DNA of 64,000 nt from Thermoplasmata archaeon. Its GTDB lineage: Archaea; Thermoplasmatota; E2; DHVEG-1. The stretch covers positions 1-64,000 of the forward strand of contig JADBLO010000039.1 of NCBI GenBank assembly GCA_014894395.1. Reading direction: 5' to 3'. The notes below the pieces were generated by a model. That model did no database searches, was not told the origin of the DNA, and saw only the letters and a list, made by a program, of their open reading frames with translations. This document shows, in pieces, positions 35,258 to 42,986 of the stretch (positions are counted from its first letter, which is position 1; every line of letters begins with the position of its first letter). The position numbers were made by a program, and so were the translations under genes.

Positions 35258-35572
35258 TCACAGTTTCTTTGTCATGAACAGTTTGATCATGAACATAAAA
35301 AGCAGAATATAGCTTAGAATGAGGAGAAGTGCTGGATATATAAAATCGGTTACAAAGATGAGAAGAACAGCTGAAGTACAGAGGAAAAAAATTGTAGTCA
35401 CTGCTACTCGGAGTTTTGTCAATGTGTTAAGCTGGTGAAAACCTGATATTTTCAGAGACATTTTTTCTTTTTTTGTTTCCTGTTTCTTACCTTCGGTGAG
35501 GAGTGGTTTTTCTTCTTTTTTAGTAGCGAGGAGTTTTTCTGGTTCATTTTGTTTGGGAAGCTTGACTTTCAT
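35258..35572 (-). CDS. Small membrane protein with charged N-terminus
   Basis: About 104 residues. The first 50 are rich in lysine and glutamate (cytoplasmic, probably disordered), and two membrane helices fill the rest (VAVTTIFFLCTSAVLLIFV and YPALLLILSYILLFMFMI). ATG 35572 follows GTGA closely; a GTG at 35584 is an alternative start. No family was recognised. It lies just upstream of the PRC-barrel gene in the same direction, about 50 bases apart, so they may be cotranscribed. Confidence 0.65.
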   Translation of the reverse strand: MKVKLPKQNEPEKLLATKKEEKPLLTEGKKQETKKEKMSLKISGFHQLNTLTKLRVAVTTIFFLCTSAVLLIFVTDFIYPALLLILSYILLFMFMIKLFMTKKL

Positions 35573-35671
35573 TTTTTCACGCACTATTACTATATATGTT
35601 CTTTTATAAAAAGATTGTTGTACATGTCTTTTCCAAGATTGGTAACCACTATTCTTAATTACATCTTTCTT

Positions 35672-36220
35672 TTAGGGGCCAGCGGTAAATTCCATGGTAT
35701 AGTTTTGTTCATAACCTTTTACAAGGGTGAATATATTGAATGGTCCTTTTTTATCTTCTATGATACAACGAATTTTCACCAACCCTGATGTATAATTACT
35801 GGGAGCATCATCGTTGAGATGGATAAACAATAGTAAATTTTGGTTAAACGCCTCATGAGGAATAATAACACCTGTAATATTTTCTGGGATAATCCAAGCT
35901 ATACACCAATCTGGTTTATCTTCTATGGATAGTTGGATAGGGAATGAGCTACCTTCCAGGAGGTGCAGAAGCATTCTTCCATACAAACTACGAAAGATAG
36001 TATAGGTAACTACTGTGAGATTGACTTTACGTGTTTCTCCTGGTGAGATTGGTTCTTGTGTTTCATTCCCCCATGATAAATTCATAACAAATTGTAGATT
36101 AAAAAGACCCTGTGGATGATAACCATTCTGGGGTTTTGCTAAGGAAGTGGAACCATTTGTTAAAAGAATCACGATTACGGTACATAAAATAAAAAATATT
36201 CTCATTCCTCTCGTTTTCAT
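35672..36220 (-). CDS. Truncated third member of the secreted paralogue family
   Basis: A 182-residue protein with a signal peptide and only the N-terminal domain shared with the genes at 31034 and 33687 (LSWGNETQEPISPGETRKVN; DDAPSNYTSGLVKIRCI; ending YTMEFTAGP). The relatives continue from the same point with LPRINANLPEG or LPMINAQLPEG, the NEW3-like domain and the sorting tail. Those parts are absent here and no remnant was seen in the next 90 bases. GGAGG stands before ATG 36220, so it can be expressed, and without an anchor it would be released. It is either a decayed copy or a soluble variant. Confidence 0.7.
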   Translation of the reverse strand: MKTRGMRIFFILCTVIVILLTNGSTSLAKPQNGYHPQGLFNLQFVMNLSWGNETQEPISPGETRKVNLTVVTYTIFRSLYGRMLLHLLEGSSFPIQLSIEDKPDWCIAWIIPENITGVIIPHEAFNQNLLLFIHLNDDAPSNYTSGLVKIRCIIEDKKGPFNIFTLVKGYEQNYTMEFTAGP

Positions 36221-36454
36221 AATTTTTCCTCCATTGATATAACGAAATCAGTTATAATATATTTACCTCTTATTAATATATCTTTCGAGAAAATATTGGT
36301 CTTTTCGGGATTATTTGAAGGAAAAATACACGAAATACGTTCTCAAGATACCAATCGTTATTCTTTTTTTGATCTAAGGGAAAATGAAAAATCGATAGCA
36401 ATATATTATTTTACCACAGTATCTTTTTTTAACTGATATGTCTTATCCCCTGTA

Positions 36455-37612
36455 ATGGTCTCTGTTGATAAGAAAAAAAGAATGAAGATATTCAAAGAGC
36501 TGGAAAATTTTCAGCAGCGTGATTTTTGCTTCTCCAGCGGCCATATCCTTGGTTCGATGTGCGCACAACCGCATCCGATTGCTCGGGAAGCGTACATACA
36601 ATTTTTAGAAACAAACCTTGGTGATCCTGAGCTGTGTCCTGGGACTAAAGAAATTGAATCTCGATTCATCGCTTTTATCTCCAAGCTGCTCCATGCTCCA
36701 AAAACATCGGTAGGACAAATAGTAAGTGGGGGAACTGAGGGAAACATCACCGCGATGTGGATCGCTAAACAACTATCGGGAAAAAAAGAAGTGATTCTCC
36801 CGGAAAGTGCTCATTTCTCCTTTCAAAAAATCGCGTCTCTCATGAACATGAAACTTATACAAGTACCATTGACCAACGAGTATATCATGGATATCACGGA
36901 AATGAAAAAGAAGATCCATAAAGGAATTGCTGCAGTTATTGGTATTGCGGGTTCAACTGAACTTGGAACCATTGATCCAATCCCGGAGCTGAGTGATATT
37001 TGTTCTGATGAACATATCTTTTTACATGTGGATGCCGCATTCGGCGGGTTTGTCATCCCGTTCCTGAAAGATTTACACTACAAGGTGCCTGAGTTTGATT
37101 TTACACTCAAAGGAGTATCTACCATATCAATAGATTCGCATAAGATGGGATATTCTGCTATCCCGTTAGGAACGCTCATGATTCGACAGAAACACTGGCT
37201 TGAGAGCATTAGTGTTGAATCACCGTATATCAGCAGTGAAAAACAAGCAGGCATCCTTGGCACGCGGTCAGGAGCACCGGTCGCTGCCGCGTATGCGGTC
37301 GCACAATACCTAGGATTTGAGGGATACAAAAAAATGGTGAAATCTTGCATGGATGTGACGAGCTATACTGAAAAGCGACTCAAGGAGCTTGAGCTGTCTC
37401 TTGTAATGAAACCAACGATGAATGTCCTGGGAGTAAAACTGAAAAAACCCGGGCAAATCGTAAAAAAACTCTCTGAGCAGGGGTGGCGGGTGAACAAGGT
37501 CGAACGACTTTCCTGCATCAGATTGGTTCTTATGCCGCAAATCACAAAGCAGATTATCGATGAATTCATTCCGGTTCTACAGAAAATCTGTGAAGAGGTT
37601 GGTGAACTATGA
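36455..37612 (+). CDS. mfnA: L-tyrosine/L-aspartate decarboxylase (MfnA family)
   Basis: A 385-residue PLP-dependent decarboxylase of the archaeal group that supplies beta-alanine for CoA, or tyramine for methanofuran in methanogens. Visible are SGGTEGNITAMW (91-102), HVDAAFGGF with the PLP Asp (191-199), and the PLP lysine Lys230 in SIDSHKMGY. As nothing else here points to methanogenesis, aspartate decarboxylation for CoA is the likelier role (inference). Its stop overlaps the next gene by four bases. Confidence 0.9.
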   Translation: MVSVDKKKRMKIFKELENFQQRDFCFSSGHILGSMCAQPHPIAREAYIQFLETNLGDPELCPGTKEIESRFIAFISKLLHAPKTSVGQIVSGGTEGNITAMWIAKQLSGKKEVILPESAHFSFQKIASLMNMKLIQVPLTNEYIMDITEMKKKIHKGIAAVIGIAGSTELGTIDPIPELSDICSDEHIFLHVDAAFGGFVIPFLKDLHYKVPEFDFTLKGVSTISIDSHKMGYSAIPLGTLMIRQKHWLESISVESPYISSEKQAGILGTRSGAPVAAAYAVAQYLGFEGYKKMVKSCMDVTSYTEKRLKELELSLVMKPTMNVLGVKLKKPGQIVKKLSEQGWRVNKVERLSCIRLVLMPQITKQIIDEFIPVLQKICEEVGEL

Positions 37613-38172
37613 GTCTTGAACATCTGAAGCAATCTTTGTATGAGGCCCCGATTGTGAAAAAAGGTGATTACGATTACGTGATTCATCCGATTACTGATGG
37701 AGTGCCGTATATCACTCCTGAATTGCTTAAAGAAGTCTCTGATGAGATGATGAAACACATAAAGAAATGCGGAAAATTCGATCGAATCGTGACGATAGAG
37801 GCGATGGGAATCCCGCTTGCCTCAGCGTTATCACTTGATACGGGGATACCATTTACGATCATACGGAAGCGTGAGTACGGGTTGCCTGGTGAGGTCTCTG
37901 TGGAGCAGGTCACCGGGTATTCGAAATCAAAGATGTACATCAATGGGTTGAAGAAAGGAGATACGGTGATACTTGTTGATGATGTATTAAGTACTGGTGG
38001 GACGCTAAAGGCAGTGTTGTACGTGCTCAAGGAAATGGGAGTCGTCGTAAAGGGTGTGTTTATCGGAATCTACAAAGGAAACTGTAAGGAGGAAATTGCG
38101 AAGATCTACGGTGTTCCTATTACCACGATTGTTGATATTGATATTGTTGGTGGAAAGGTAATTATTAAGTGA
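37609..38172 (+). CDS. hpt: Archaeal purine (hypoxanthine/adenine-type) phosphoribosyltransferase
   Basis: A 187-residue enzyme that joins a purine base to PRPP for nucleotide salvage. The PRPP loop is VILVDDVLSTGGTLKAVL (residues about 120-137), and the flanks (RIVTIEAMGIPLASALS and FTIIRKREYGLPGE) match the archaeal HGPRTase/APRT-like group. It starts inside the mfnA stop (ATGA overlap), so the two genes are translated from one message. The base preference cannot be settled from sequence alone. Confidence 0.87.
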   Translation: MSLEHLKQSLYEAPIVKKGDYDYVIHPITDGVPYITPELLKEVSDEMMKHIKKCGKFDRIVTIEAMGIPLASALSLDTGIPFTIIRKREYGLPGEVSVEQVTGYSKSKMYINGLKKGDTVILVDDVLSTGGTLKAVLYVLKEMGVVVKGVFIGIYKGNCKEEIAKIYGVPITTIVDIDIVGGKVIIK

Positions 38173-38367
38173 TACATTTTTTTTAAGTGATAAACAAGAG
38201 AACGAATGCACCTGCGAAAAAAATTCATTATAAAATCAATACGCATTAACAATCCCTAATGATTATGTAGAAAGTCTATTTTAATATGTATTCCTCTGTA
38301 TTATTATTTTACTGATAATTTTATAAAAAGAAAAGAAAAAAATAGAAGAGAGGTTAGTTAGCAGCGA

Positions 38368-38516
38368 TTAAATGTTTTGTGGGCTACTGTAACTTCCCTG
38401 TTGTCCTAGCCCTTGATTATTCTGTAGGTTACCCTGTAGTCTTGCTTTCTCGGTTGGCGCTATCTCTAACTGTTAGTTTTATACTGTAAGTTCCTTTTTC
38501 TGAGTCTTTCCCAAAT
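38368..38516 (-). pseudogene. Decayed fragment of a PKD-like surface protein
   Basis: In the 347-base gap after hpt, the minus strand reads GKDSEKGTYSIKLTVRDSAN, much like the last strands of a PKD domain, then stops at 38429-38431. A neighbouring frame then runs on through RLQGNLQNNQGLGQQGSYSS to a stop at 38368. There is no start codon and no upstream part, because the intact gene at 38520 abuts it. It is probably a gene remnant with a frameshift. The rest of the gap (38173-38367) is A/T-rich and shows nothing. Confidence 0.4.
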
Positions 38517-38519
38517 AAA

Positions 38520-39167
38520 TTATTTTACAAATGCAAGGAGGGCAAAACCATAAAGCGAAAAAGCAGGCCAGATGGATATTCCTAATGCTCGCATTTTATT
38601 ACTCACACTACCAAAATACCCGATAGCAACCCCTTCATGTTTAGTGGTGTATTCTTGGTTGTTTATCTTCACATATATATGGTCATAACCCGCATAATTA
38701 TTGTCTCCATGCCATTTTAATATGGTACCCTTACTAAAAAAGACAAAAAGAGCGGATCTAATAAGTCCTGGAAAACAAAATGCCTCACCATTAGAATCTG
38801 CATCAACTTTACAGGCAGAATACATATCTTTAATGTCTGTACCAGAATGCAATAAAATTTCTCTAATACTATTACTATCTGCTATTCCTTTTTCTGTTAT
38901 AACTTTTATTATCTGTTGCAAAACATATTTATAATCCAAATCTTTTATCTGATCCAATGATCTCTTCAACAATGGTAAATCGTCTTTTGTTAATCTGACA
39001 TTAGGATCAACATATACATCGTTCTGGGCAGTTGAACCTTGATCTACTATAGGTTCATTTATAGTCGATGTTTGTTGTGTTTGCGGTACAGTTACAGCGG
39101 TTGCAGTTGAAACCATCAGCAACGCTATTACAACAGCCCCAAAACTTCCTATTACGATTTTTTTCAT
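38520..39167 (-). CDS. Secreted protein of unknown function
   Basis: A 215-residue protein with a clear signal peptide (residues 1-24, ending TATAV) and a linker rich in Thr, Gln and Asn. A helical part follows (LTKDDLPLLKRSLDQIKDL), then a C-terminal region near 140-215 with aromatic and glycine residues and hydrophobic stretches (ALFVFFSKGTILKW; GVAIGYFGSVSNKMRALGIS). Two cysteines near 118 and 130 could pair. AGGAGG lies just before ATG. No family was recognised. The style resembles the IS-split secreted gene at 10.2 kb, though I see no firm homology. Confidence 0.7.
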   Translation of the reverse strand: MKKIVIGSFGAVVIALLMVSTATAVTVPQTQQTSTINEPIVDQGSTAQNDVYVDPNVRLTKDDLPLLKRSLDQIKDLDYKYVLQQIIKVITEKGIADSNSIREILLHSGTDIKDMYSACKVDADSNGEAFCFPGLIRSALFVFFSKGTILKWHGDNNYAGYDHIYVKINNQEYTTKHEGVAIGYFGSVSNKMRALGISIWPAFSLYGFALLAFVK

Positions 39168-39521
39168 ATTTTTTTCCTCCTCGTATTGCCTGTCTCTGTC
39201 AAGGCATTACTAAATAAGATCATTTTCAAATATATAAACTTTATAGTGCAATCATCCAATCTTTAATCTTTTTTTATGATAAAAAATAATTTACGGCGTA
39301 AAGCTCTCGTAACATGACCATAATTAATTTTACGAGTCACATACCCCACCTTTGCCAAGACCTTTCGTAAGAATATTGGAAAATATATTTGAGGAAATTA
39401 AAAAAAGGCCAATACATTACATCTTCAACCCGATATTAGCATCTCTATAGAGGAGTTGACAGTCTCGAACCAATGAACAATAAACTATTTCAGCCCCCTC
39501 TCTATTGCATACTTGATAACT
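39168..39521. other. A/T-rich intergenic region with two inverted repeats
   Basis: No gene was found. TTTACGGCGTAAA at 39290-39302 is a 13-bp palindrome. Right after it CTCGTAA and TTACGAG form a 7-bp inverted repeat about 16 bases apart. The first part is the promoter region of the minus-strand secreted protein (AAATATATAAAC near 39230), and the second part leads to the zinc-ribbon gene. The palindromes could be operator sites; no regulator is known. Confidence 0.35.
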
Positions 39522-39728
39522 ATGACTGAAAAAATCCCACAACACATACATTGTCATATCTGCGGAAAAGCTATCCCTGCCTCAGACACCGAAACGATGT
39601 GTTCTGACGAATGCAAGCAACGCTATCAAGGCTTAACAAAGCGACGAAAACTCTGGGTTTATATCATGTACGCGTTGATCTTTGTCATGATCGCAGTGTT
39701 GTTCATCGCACCAATGTTAAGCAAATAA
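39522..39728 (+). CDS. DUF2116-type zinc-ribbon membrane protein
   Basis: A 68-residue protein. The N-terminal half has a C4 zinc ribbon (HCHICGKAIP and MCSDECKQRY), and the C-terminal half is one membrane helix (LWVYIMYALIFVMIAVLFIA), the layout of archaeal DUF2116 proteins. The role is unknown. ATG 39522 is preferred over TTG 39513. A T-rich terminator-like run follows the stop. Confidence 0.85.
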   Translation: MTEKIPQHIHCHICGKAIPASDTETMCSDECKQRYQGLTKRRKLWVYIMYALIFVMIAVLFIAPMLSK

Positions 39729-39776
39729 AAAACTTTTTTTCTCTTTTTTTTTAAAGAAAAATAAATTGGAGAATAG

Positions 39777-39935
39777 TTATTCGCTGAGTTCTTCCTGAAG
39801 GTCAATGACCATTTCAGTGAGTACATCTTCGAAGATCTGATGGCGGTACTCTTTAACTGAGCCGTTCGCAAGATGCGCTCGTGCGACGAAATCTCTCCCG
39901 TCTTTAAGGATTTCAATGTGACAGACTGTCTCCAT
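39777..39935 (-). CDS. Small acidic protein, unknown
   Basis: A 52-residue protein (begins METVCHIEILKDGRDFVARA) with a beta-then-helix pattern like small conserved archaeal proteins. GGGAG lies seven bases before ATG 39935, so the longer frame to 39971 is rejected. It is divergent from the MEMO-like gene. The pattern of two strands followed by a C-terminal amphipathic helix (FEDVLTEMVIDLQEEL) suggests a folded protein, but no family was recognised. Confidence 0.6.
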   Translation of the reverse strand: METVCHIEILKDGRDFVARAHLANGSVKEYRHQIFEDVLTEMVIDLQEELSE

Positions 39936-40017
39936 GATTCTCCCGTCCTGTTTTACTCCCGTATTCATCAACGATATTTATATGTTTTGTGCGCAAGGTT
40001 AATGTGGTTTGCTTCCC

Positions 40018-40923
40018 ATGTCTGCGTTGGGACGTGGTGTTGTGGAAACTATACGAAATGCTGCGGTCGCAGGCCAGTTCTACCCAGGAAATGAAAAAAG
40101 TTTAAAACAGCAAATCGAGGAGTGCTTTTTAGACAAACGGGGAATTGGGACGATTCCTTCGCTTAAAAAAGTTGGAAATAACCTGAAAGGCCTCGTGGTG
40201 CCGCATGCAGGGTTCGTCTACTCCGGGGCGATCGCGTCTCATGCCTATGCTCGTCTTGCAGAGCAAGGGTTTGCTGACACGTTCATAATCCTTGGACCGA
40301 ACCACACTGGCATGGGTTCCGGTGTCTCGGTGATGACAGAGGGTGCATGGAAAACACCACTCGGAACGGTCCCGCTTGATTCATCCGTCGCACAAACCAT
40401 CTCTACTGGTATTATAGACCAGGATGCAACTGCACACACCTACGAGCATAGTATCGAGGTACAGCTTCCGTTCTTACAATATATTGCACGAGGTCGGAAG
40501 TTTGAGTTTGTCCCTGTGTGTATGATGATGCAGGACTACGAAACCGTTCAAGAAGTAGGTGCTATCCTTGCCAAAGCTTCTCAGAAATCAAAAAAGAACA
40601 TCGTTCTCATCGCCAGCAGTGATTTTTCCCATGCCGGGTTTAACTACCAAAGTATGCCACCCAAAGGGATGCGTGTGGATACATACACGGAAAAACAAGA
40701 TGCCCTCGCGATCCAAAGTATTCTTGCGTTAGACCCAAAAGGACTCATCCAAACGGTGGAGGAACATACTATCACGATGTGTGGATATGGTCCGGTCGCA
40801 GCAATGCTTTTTGCTGCAAAAAAACTCGGAGCAACTAAAGCAGAACTCTTAAAATATGGGACGTCGTATGAGGTCCATCCTGGTTCCTCCTGTGTCGGGT
40901 ATGGGGCAATCGCGGTTGCATAG
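40018..40923 (+). CDS. MEMO1-family protein (AmmeMemoRadiSam system protein B)
   Basis: A 301-residue protein of the MEMO family, which shares the fold of class III extradiol dioxygenases. Conserved His residues are in LVVPHAGFVYSG, ILGPNHTGMG and SSDFSHAG, with AMLFAAKKLG and the C-terminal VHPGSSCVGYGAIAV also typical. The biochemical role in archaea is unproven. ATG 40018 is used; the TTG at 40009 is unlikely. The dys gene follows 11 bases later, so they probably share a transcript. The usual partners (AMMECR1 and a radical SAM protein) are not in the window. Confidence 0.9.
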   Translation: MSALGRGVVETIRNAAVAGQFYPGNEKSLKQQIEECFLDKRGIGTIPSLKKVGNNLKGLVVPHAGFVYSGAIASHAYARLAEQGFADTFIILGPNHTGMGSGVSVMTEGAWKTPLGTVPLDSSVAQTISTGIIDQDATAHTYEHSIEVQLPFLQYIARGRKFEFVPVCMMMQDYETVQEVGAILAKASQKSKKNIVLIASSDFSHAGFNYQSMPPKGMRVDTYTEKQDALAIQSILALDPKGLIQTVEEHTITMCGYGPVAAMLFAAKKLGATKAELLKYGTSYEVHPGSSCVGYGAIAVA

Positions 40924-40934
40924 GTGAAAAAGCC

Positions 40935-41876
40935 ATGAAGAAACAGCCAGTTCAAGATATCGAATTAACAAAAAACATGACCACAAACCAACTCATAAAA
41001 GCATTGTACAATTCAGGAGGTTTTTCCGCAAAAAAGGTTGCAGACGGCGTGGACATCCTCGAGCACATGGTAAAAGAAAAGAACTGCGTGAAGTTCTTGT
41101 CGTTTCCCGCGTGCATTATTTCAACAGGTACACGAGGAGTCATCAAGGAATTGCTAAAGCGGAAGCTGTTTGATGTCGTGATCACCACCACAGGGACCTT
41201 AGATCATGATCTCGCACGGGTCTGGAAAGACTATTACCACGGGTCGTTCATGGCCGATGACAAAGAATTGCATCAGCAAGGAATAAACCGCCTCGGAAAC
41301 ATCTTCATACCACTGGAGTGTTATGGGGCGATTCTCGAAGAAAAAATACAGCCAATCCTTACAGAATTATACGCAGAAAAACAAAAATGGTCCACCAAAG
41401 ACCTGATCTGGGAGTTTGGCAAACGACTTGAAAAAGAAAAAAACGGCAAAGACTCAATCATATATTGGGCGTGGAAAAACAAGATACCTCTTTTTGTTCC
41501 TGGAATAACGGACGGTGCGTTTGGGTCGCAACTCTGGATGTATTATCAGGAGCATCGGAACTTCACCATTGATCTTTTCAAAGATGAACAGGACCTCTCG
41601 GATATTGTATTTACTGCAAAGAAAACAGGTGCATTCATTATCGGGGGCGGGATTTCAAAACACCATGTGATCTGGTGGAACCAATACTGTAATGGACTTT
41701 CCCACGCGGTGTATATCACCACGGCAGTGGAACATGACGGGAGTCTTTCTGGTGCACAAACAAGAGAAGCCATCTCCTGGGGAAAAATTGCAGAGAAAGC
41801 AGATAATATCACCATAGAAGGGGATGCAACGGTTTTGCTTCCGTTGATGATCAGTGCGTTGCTCGAACGACTATAA
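40935..41876 (+). CDS. dys: Deoxyhypusine synthase
   Basis: This enzyme uses spermidine and NAD to modify a lysine of aIF5A to deoxyhypusine. The 313-residue protein has SFPACIISTGTRGVI near the N-terminus, PLFVPGITDGAFGSQLW with NAD and spermidine residues, and the active-site lysine in IGGGISKHHVIWWNQ. The block WGKIAEKADNITIEGDATV at the end is also typical. The aIF5A gene is not in the window. Confidence 0.95.
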   Translation: MKKQPVQDIELTKNMTTNQLIKALYNSGGFSAKKVADGVDILEHMVKEKNCVKFLSFPACIISTGTRGVIKELLKRKLFDVVITTTGTLDHDLARVWKDYYHGSFMADDKELHQQGINRLGNIFIPLECYGAILEEKIQPILTELYAEKQKWSTKDLIWEFGKRLEKEKNGKDSIIYWAWKNKIPLFVPGITDGAFGSQLWMYYQEHRNFTIDLFKDEQDLSDIVFTAKKTGAFIIGGGISKHHVIWWNQYCNGLSHAVYITTAVEHDGSLSGAQTREAISWGKIAEKADNITIEGDATVLLPLMISALLERL

Positions 41877-41884
41877 AACAATGG

Positions 41885-42214
41885 TTATAGCTGATTAAAA
41901 CTTGGTCTTTTTTTCTCTAAGACGCGATCAAGGATTTCTTTCTCATCTGCCTCGCGAATCGGATCCTGTGAAATAGATTCTTGACGGTCTGATTCGTCCA
42001 TTCGGTCTTGTCTCTGACGTTTTCCTTTGGAAAGCATCCCAAACGCTTCGCTGACAAAATCCAGTTCCTCGGTCGTTGGACACCAGGAAATCGTGTTCTT
42101 GTTGGTAAAAAAGTTCGGTGCGTCTCTATCGAACTGAATGTTTAATACTAATTCTCCAGATATTACATCCTTATCGAGTTGGAGTGAAACATAAATTTTT
42201 TCTGGTTTTTTCAT
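41885..42214 (-). CDS. Hypothetical charged protein
   Basis: A 109-residue protein with a beta-rich first half (IYVSLQLDKDVISGELVLNI) and a strongly charged helical second half (KGKRQRQDRMDESDRQ and EKEILDRVLEKKRP). GGAAAGC lies just before ATG 42214. It converges on dys with eight bases between stops. No family was recognised and the function is unknown. Confidence 0.6.
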   Translation of the reverse strand: MKKPEKIYVSLQLDKDVISGELVLNIQFDRDAPNFFTNKNTISWCPTTEELDFVSEAFGMLSKGKRQRQDRMDESDRQESISQDPIREADEKEILDRVLEKKRPSFNQL

Positions 42215-42322
42215 AGCTTTCCCATCCTCATTATAACAACTATAACAAGAATCAGGTTTTATATTTTTCTTTTATTGCAAATAGCAGACCCTAGATCTTT
42301 TCGCGATTTCATCTGATTTTTC

Positions 42323-42343
42323 ATGGATTTTCTTAAAATCCAT
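42323..42343. terminator. Hairpin downstream of the lipoprotein remnant
   Basis: ATGGATTTT (42323-42331), loop CTT, AAAATCCAT (42335-42343): a perfect 9-bp stem in the A/T-rich gap 42215-42549. It may be an old terminator for minus-strand transcription. Confidence 0.4.
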
Positions 42344-42354
42344 CAGAGGTTGTT

Positions 42355-42426
42355 TTATGATTTATTGTCTGTACATCCACTAAAATGACAAACACATCCT
42401 ATGATGAAAACGATTCCAAATATCAT
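42355..42426 (-). pseudogene. Remnant of a lipoprotein gene (signal peptide only)
   Basis: The 23 codons read MIFGIVFIIGCVCHFSGC, then TDNKS and a stop. That is a lipoprotein signal peptide with a lipobox-like FSGC followed by the usual TDN-type start of a mature protein, cut off immediately. No continuation was found in nearby frames. The best reading is the 5' scrap of a decayed lipoprotein gene; a genuine tiny peptide cannot be ruled out. Confidence 0.4.
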
Positions 42427-42549
42427 AACTTTTTTTTGTATTTTCTCCCTTAAAAGGTTTTGTGTACAGGTACCAAGGTATATTAAAAAACCTATCCTCC
42501 TTTGTAATGGAAAATACGAAAAATAAGAAAAAGGCTCAGTCACAACTGT

Positions 42550-42648
42550 TTATTCTTTTTTCGTGACTTCTTTTACTAAATTACTTTTTTGCGCTGAGGA
42601 GGCAAGATATTTCAGGATCTGTTCCTTTTGTTGTTGGGTTAACGCCAT
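42550..42648 (-). CDS. 32-residue protein, second of a two-gene mini-operon
   Basis: Begins MALTQQQKEQILKYLASSAQ and ends in lysines and glutamate. AGAGGTGA stands five to six bases before ATG 42648, an excellent ribosome site, and the frame starts ten bases after the previous small gene stops. The content is helical and charged. The function is unknown; such pairs may be small regulators or element-derived proteins. Confidence 0.55.
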   Translation of the reverse strand: MALTQQQKEQILKYLASSAQKSNLVKEVTKKE

Positions 42649-42658
42649 GTGTTCACCT

Positions 42659-42790
42659 CTATTCGTTATATATATCAAGGATTTCGAAGAATTCTCTCTT
42701 GATGATATACCCTTGGTCTGTCTTTTTGATCAAATCGTGTTTTAGGCAGAACTCGATGACCTCATCCTGTTCGTTGCTTTCATTCATCAT
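42659..42790 (-). CDS. 43-residue protein, first of a two-gene mini-operon
   Basis: The sequence contains NEQDEVIEFCLKHDLIKKTD and GYIIKREFFEILDIYNE, which resembles the recognition part of a winged-helix domain. AGAGGTGA lies shortly before ATG 42790 (a second ATG follows directly), and CTTTATATATG near 42865 on this strand is a good TATA box. A 9-bp inverted repeat sits in the leader. It is small but well supplied with signals, so probably real. Confidence 0.6.
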   Translation of the reverse strand: MMNESNEQDEVIEFCLKHDLIKKTDQGYIIKREFFEILDIYNE

Positions 42791-42808
42791 CTCTCTTTCA
42801 CCTCTATG

Positions 42809-42836
42809 TGATAAGAGCTCTCGTTATCTCTTATCA
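42809..42836. promoter_or_regulatory. Inverted repeat in the leader of the mini-operon
   Basis: TGATAAGAG (42809-42817) and CTCTTATCA (42828-42836) are perfect inverted arms with a 10-base spacer, between the TATA box and the first small gene. This could be an operator, possibly for the small winged-helix-like product itself, or an RNA hairpin. Confidence 0.45.
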
Positions 42837-42986
42837 TGTTACTTGTTGCCAATGAACATATATAAAGCTACCTCGTCAAAATAACAAAATGAAAAAAAAA
42901 AAAGAACCATCACTCTTTCCTCCTGCCAATAATACCACTCTATACCATTAAAGTTATATGAAAACAATGGTTCCCTTTACATAACT

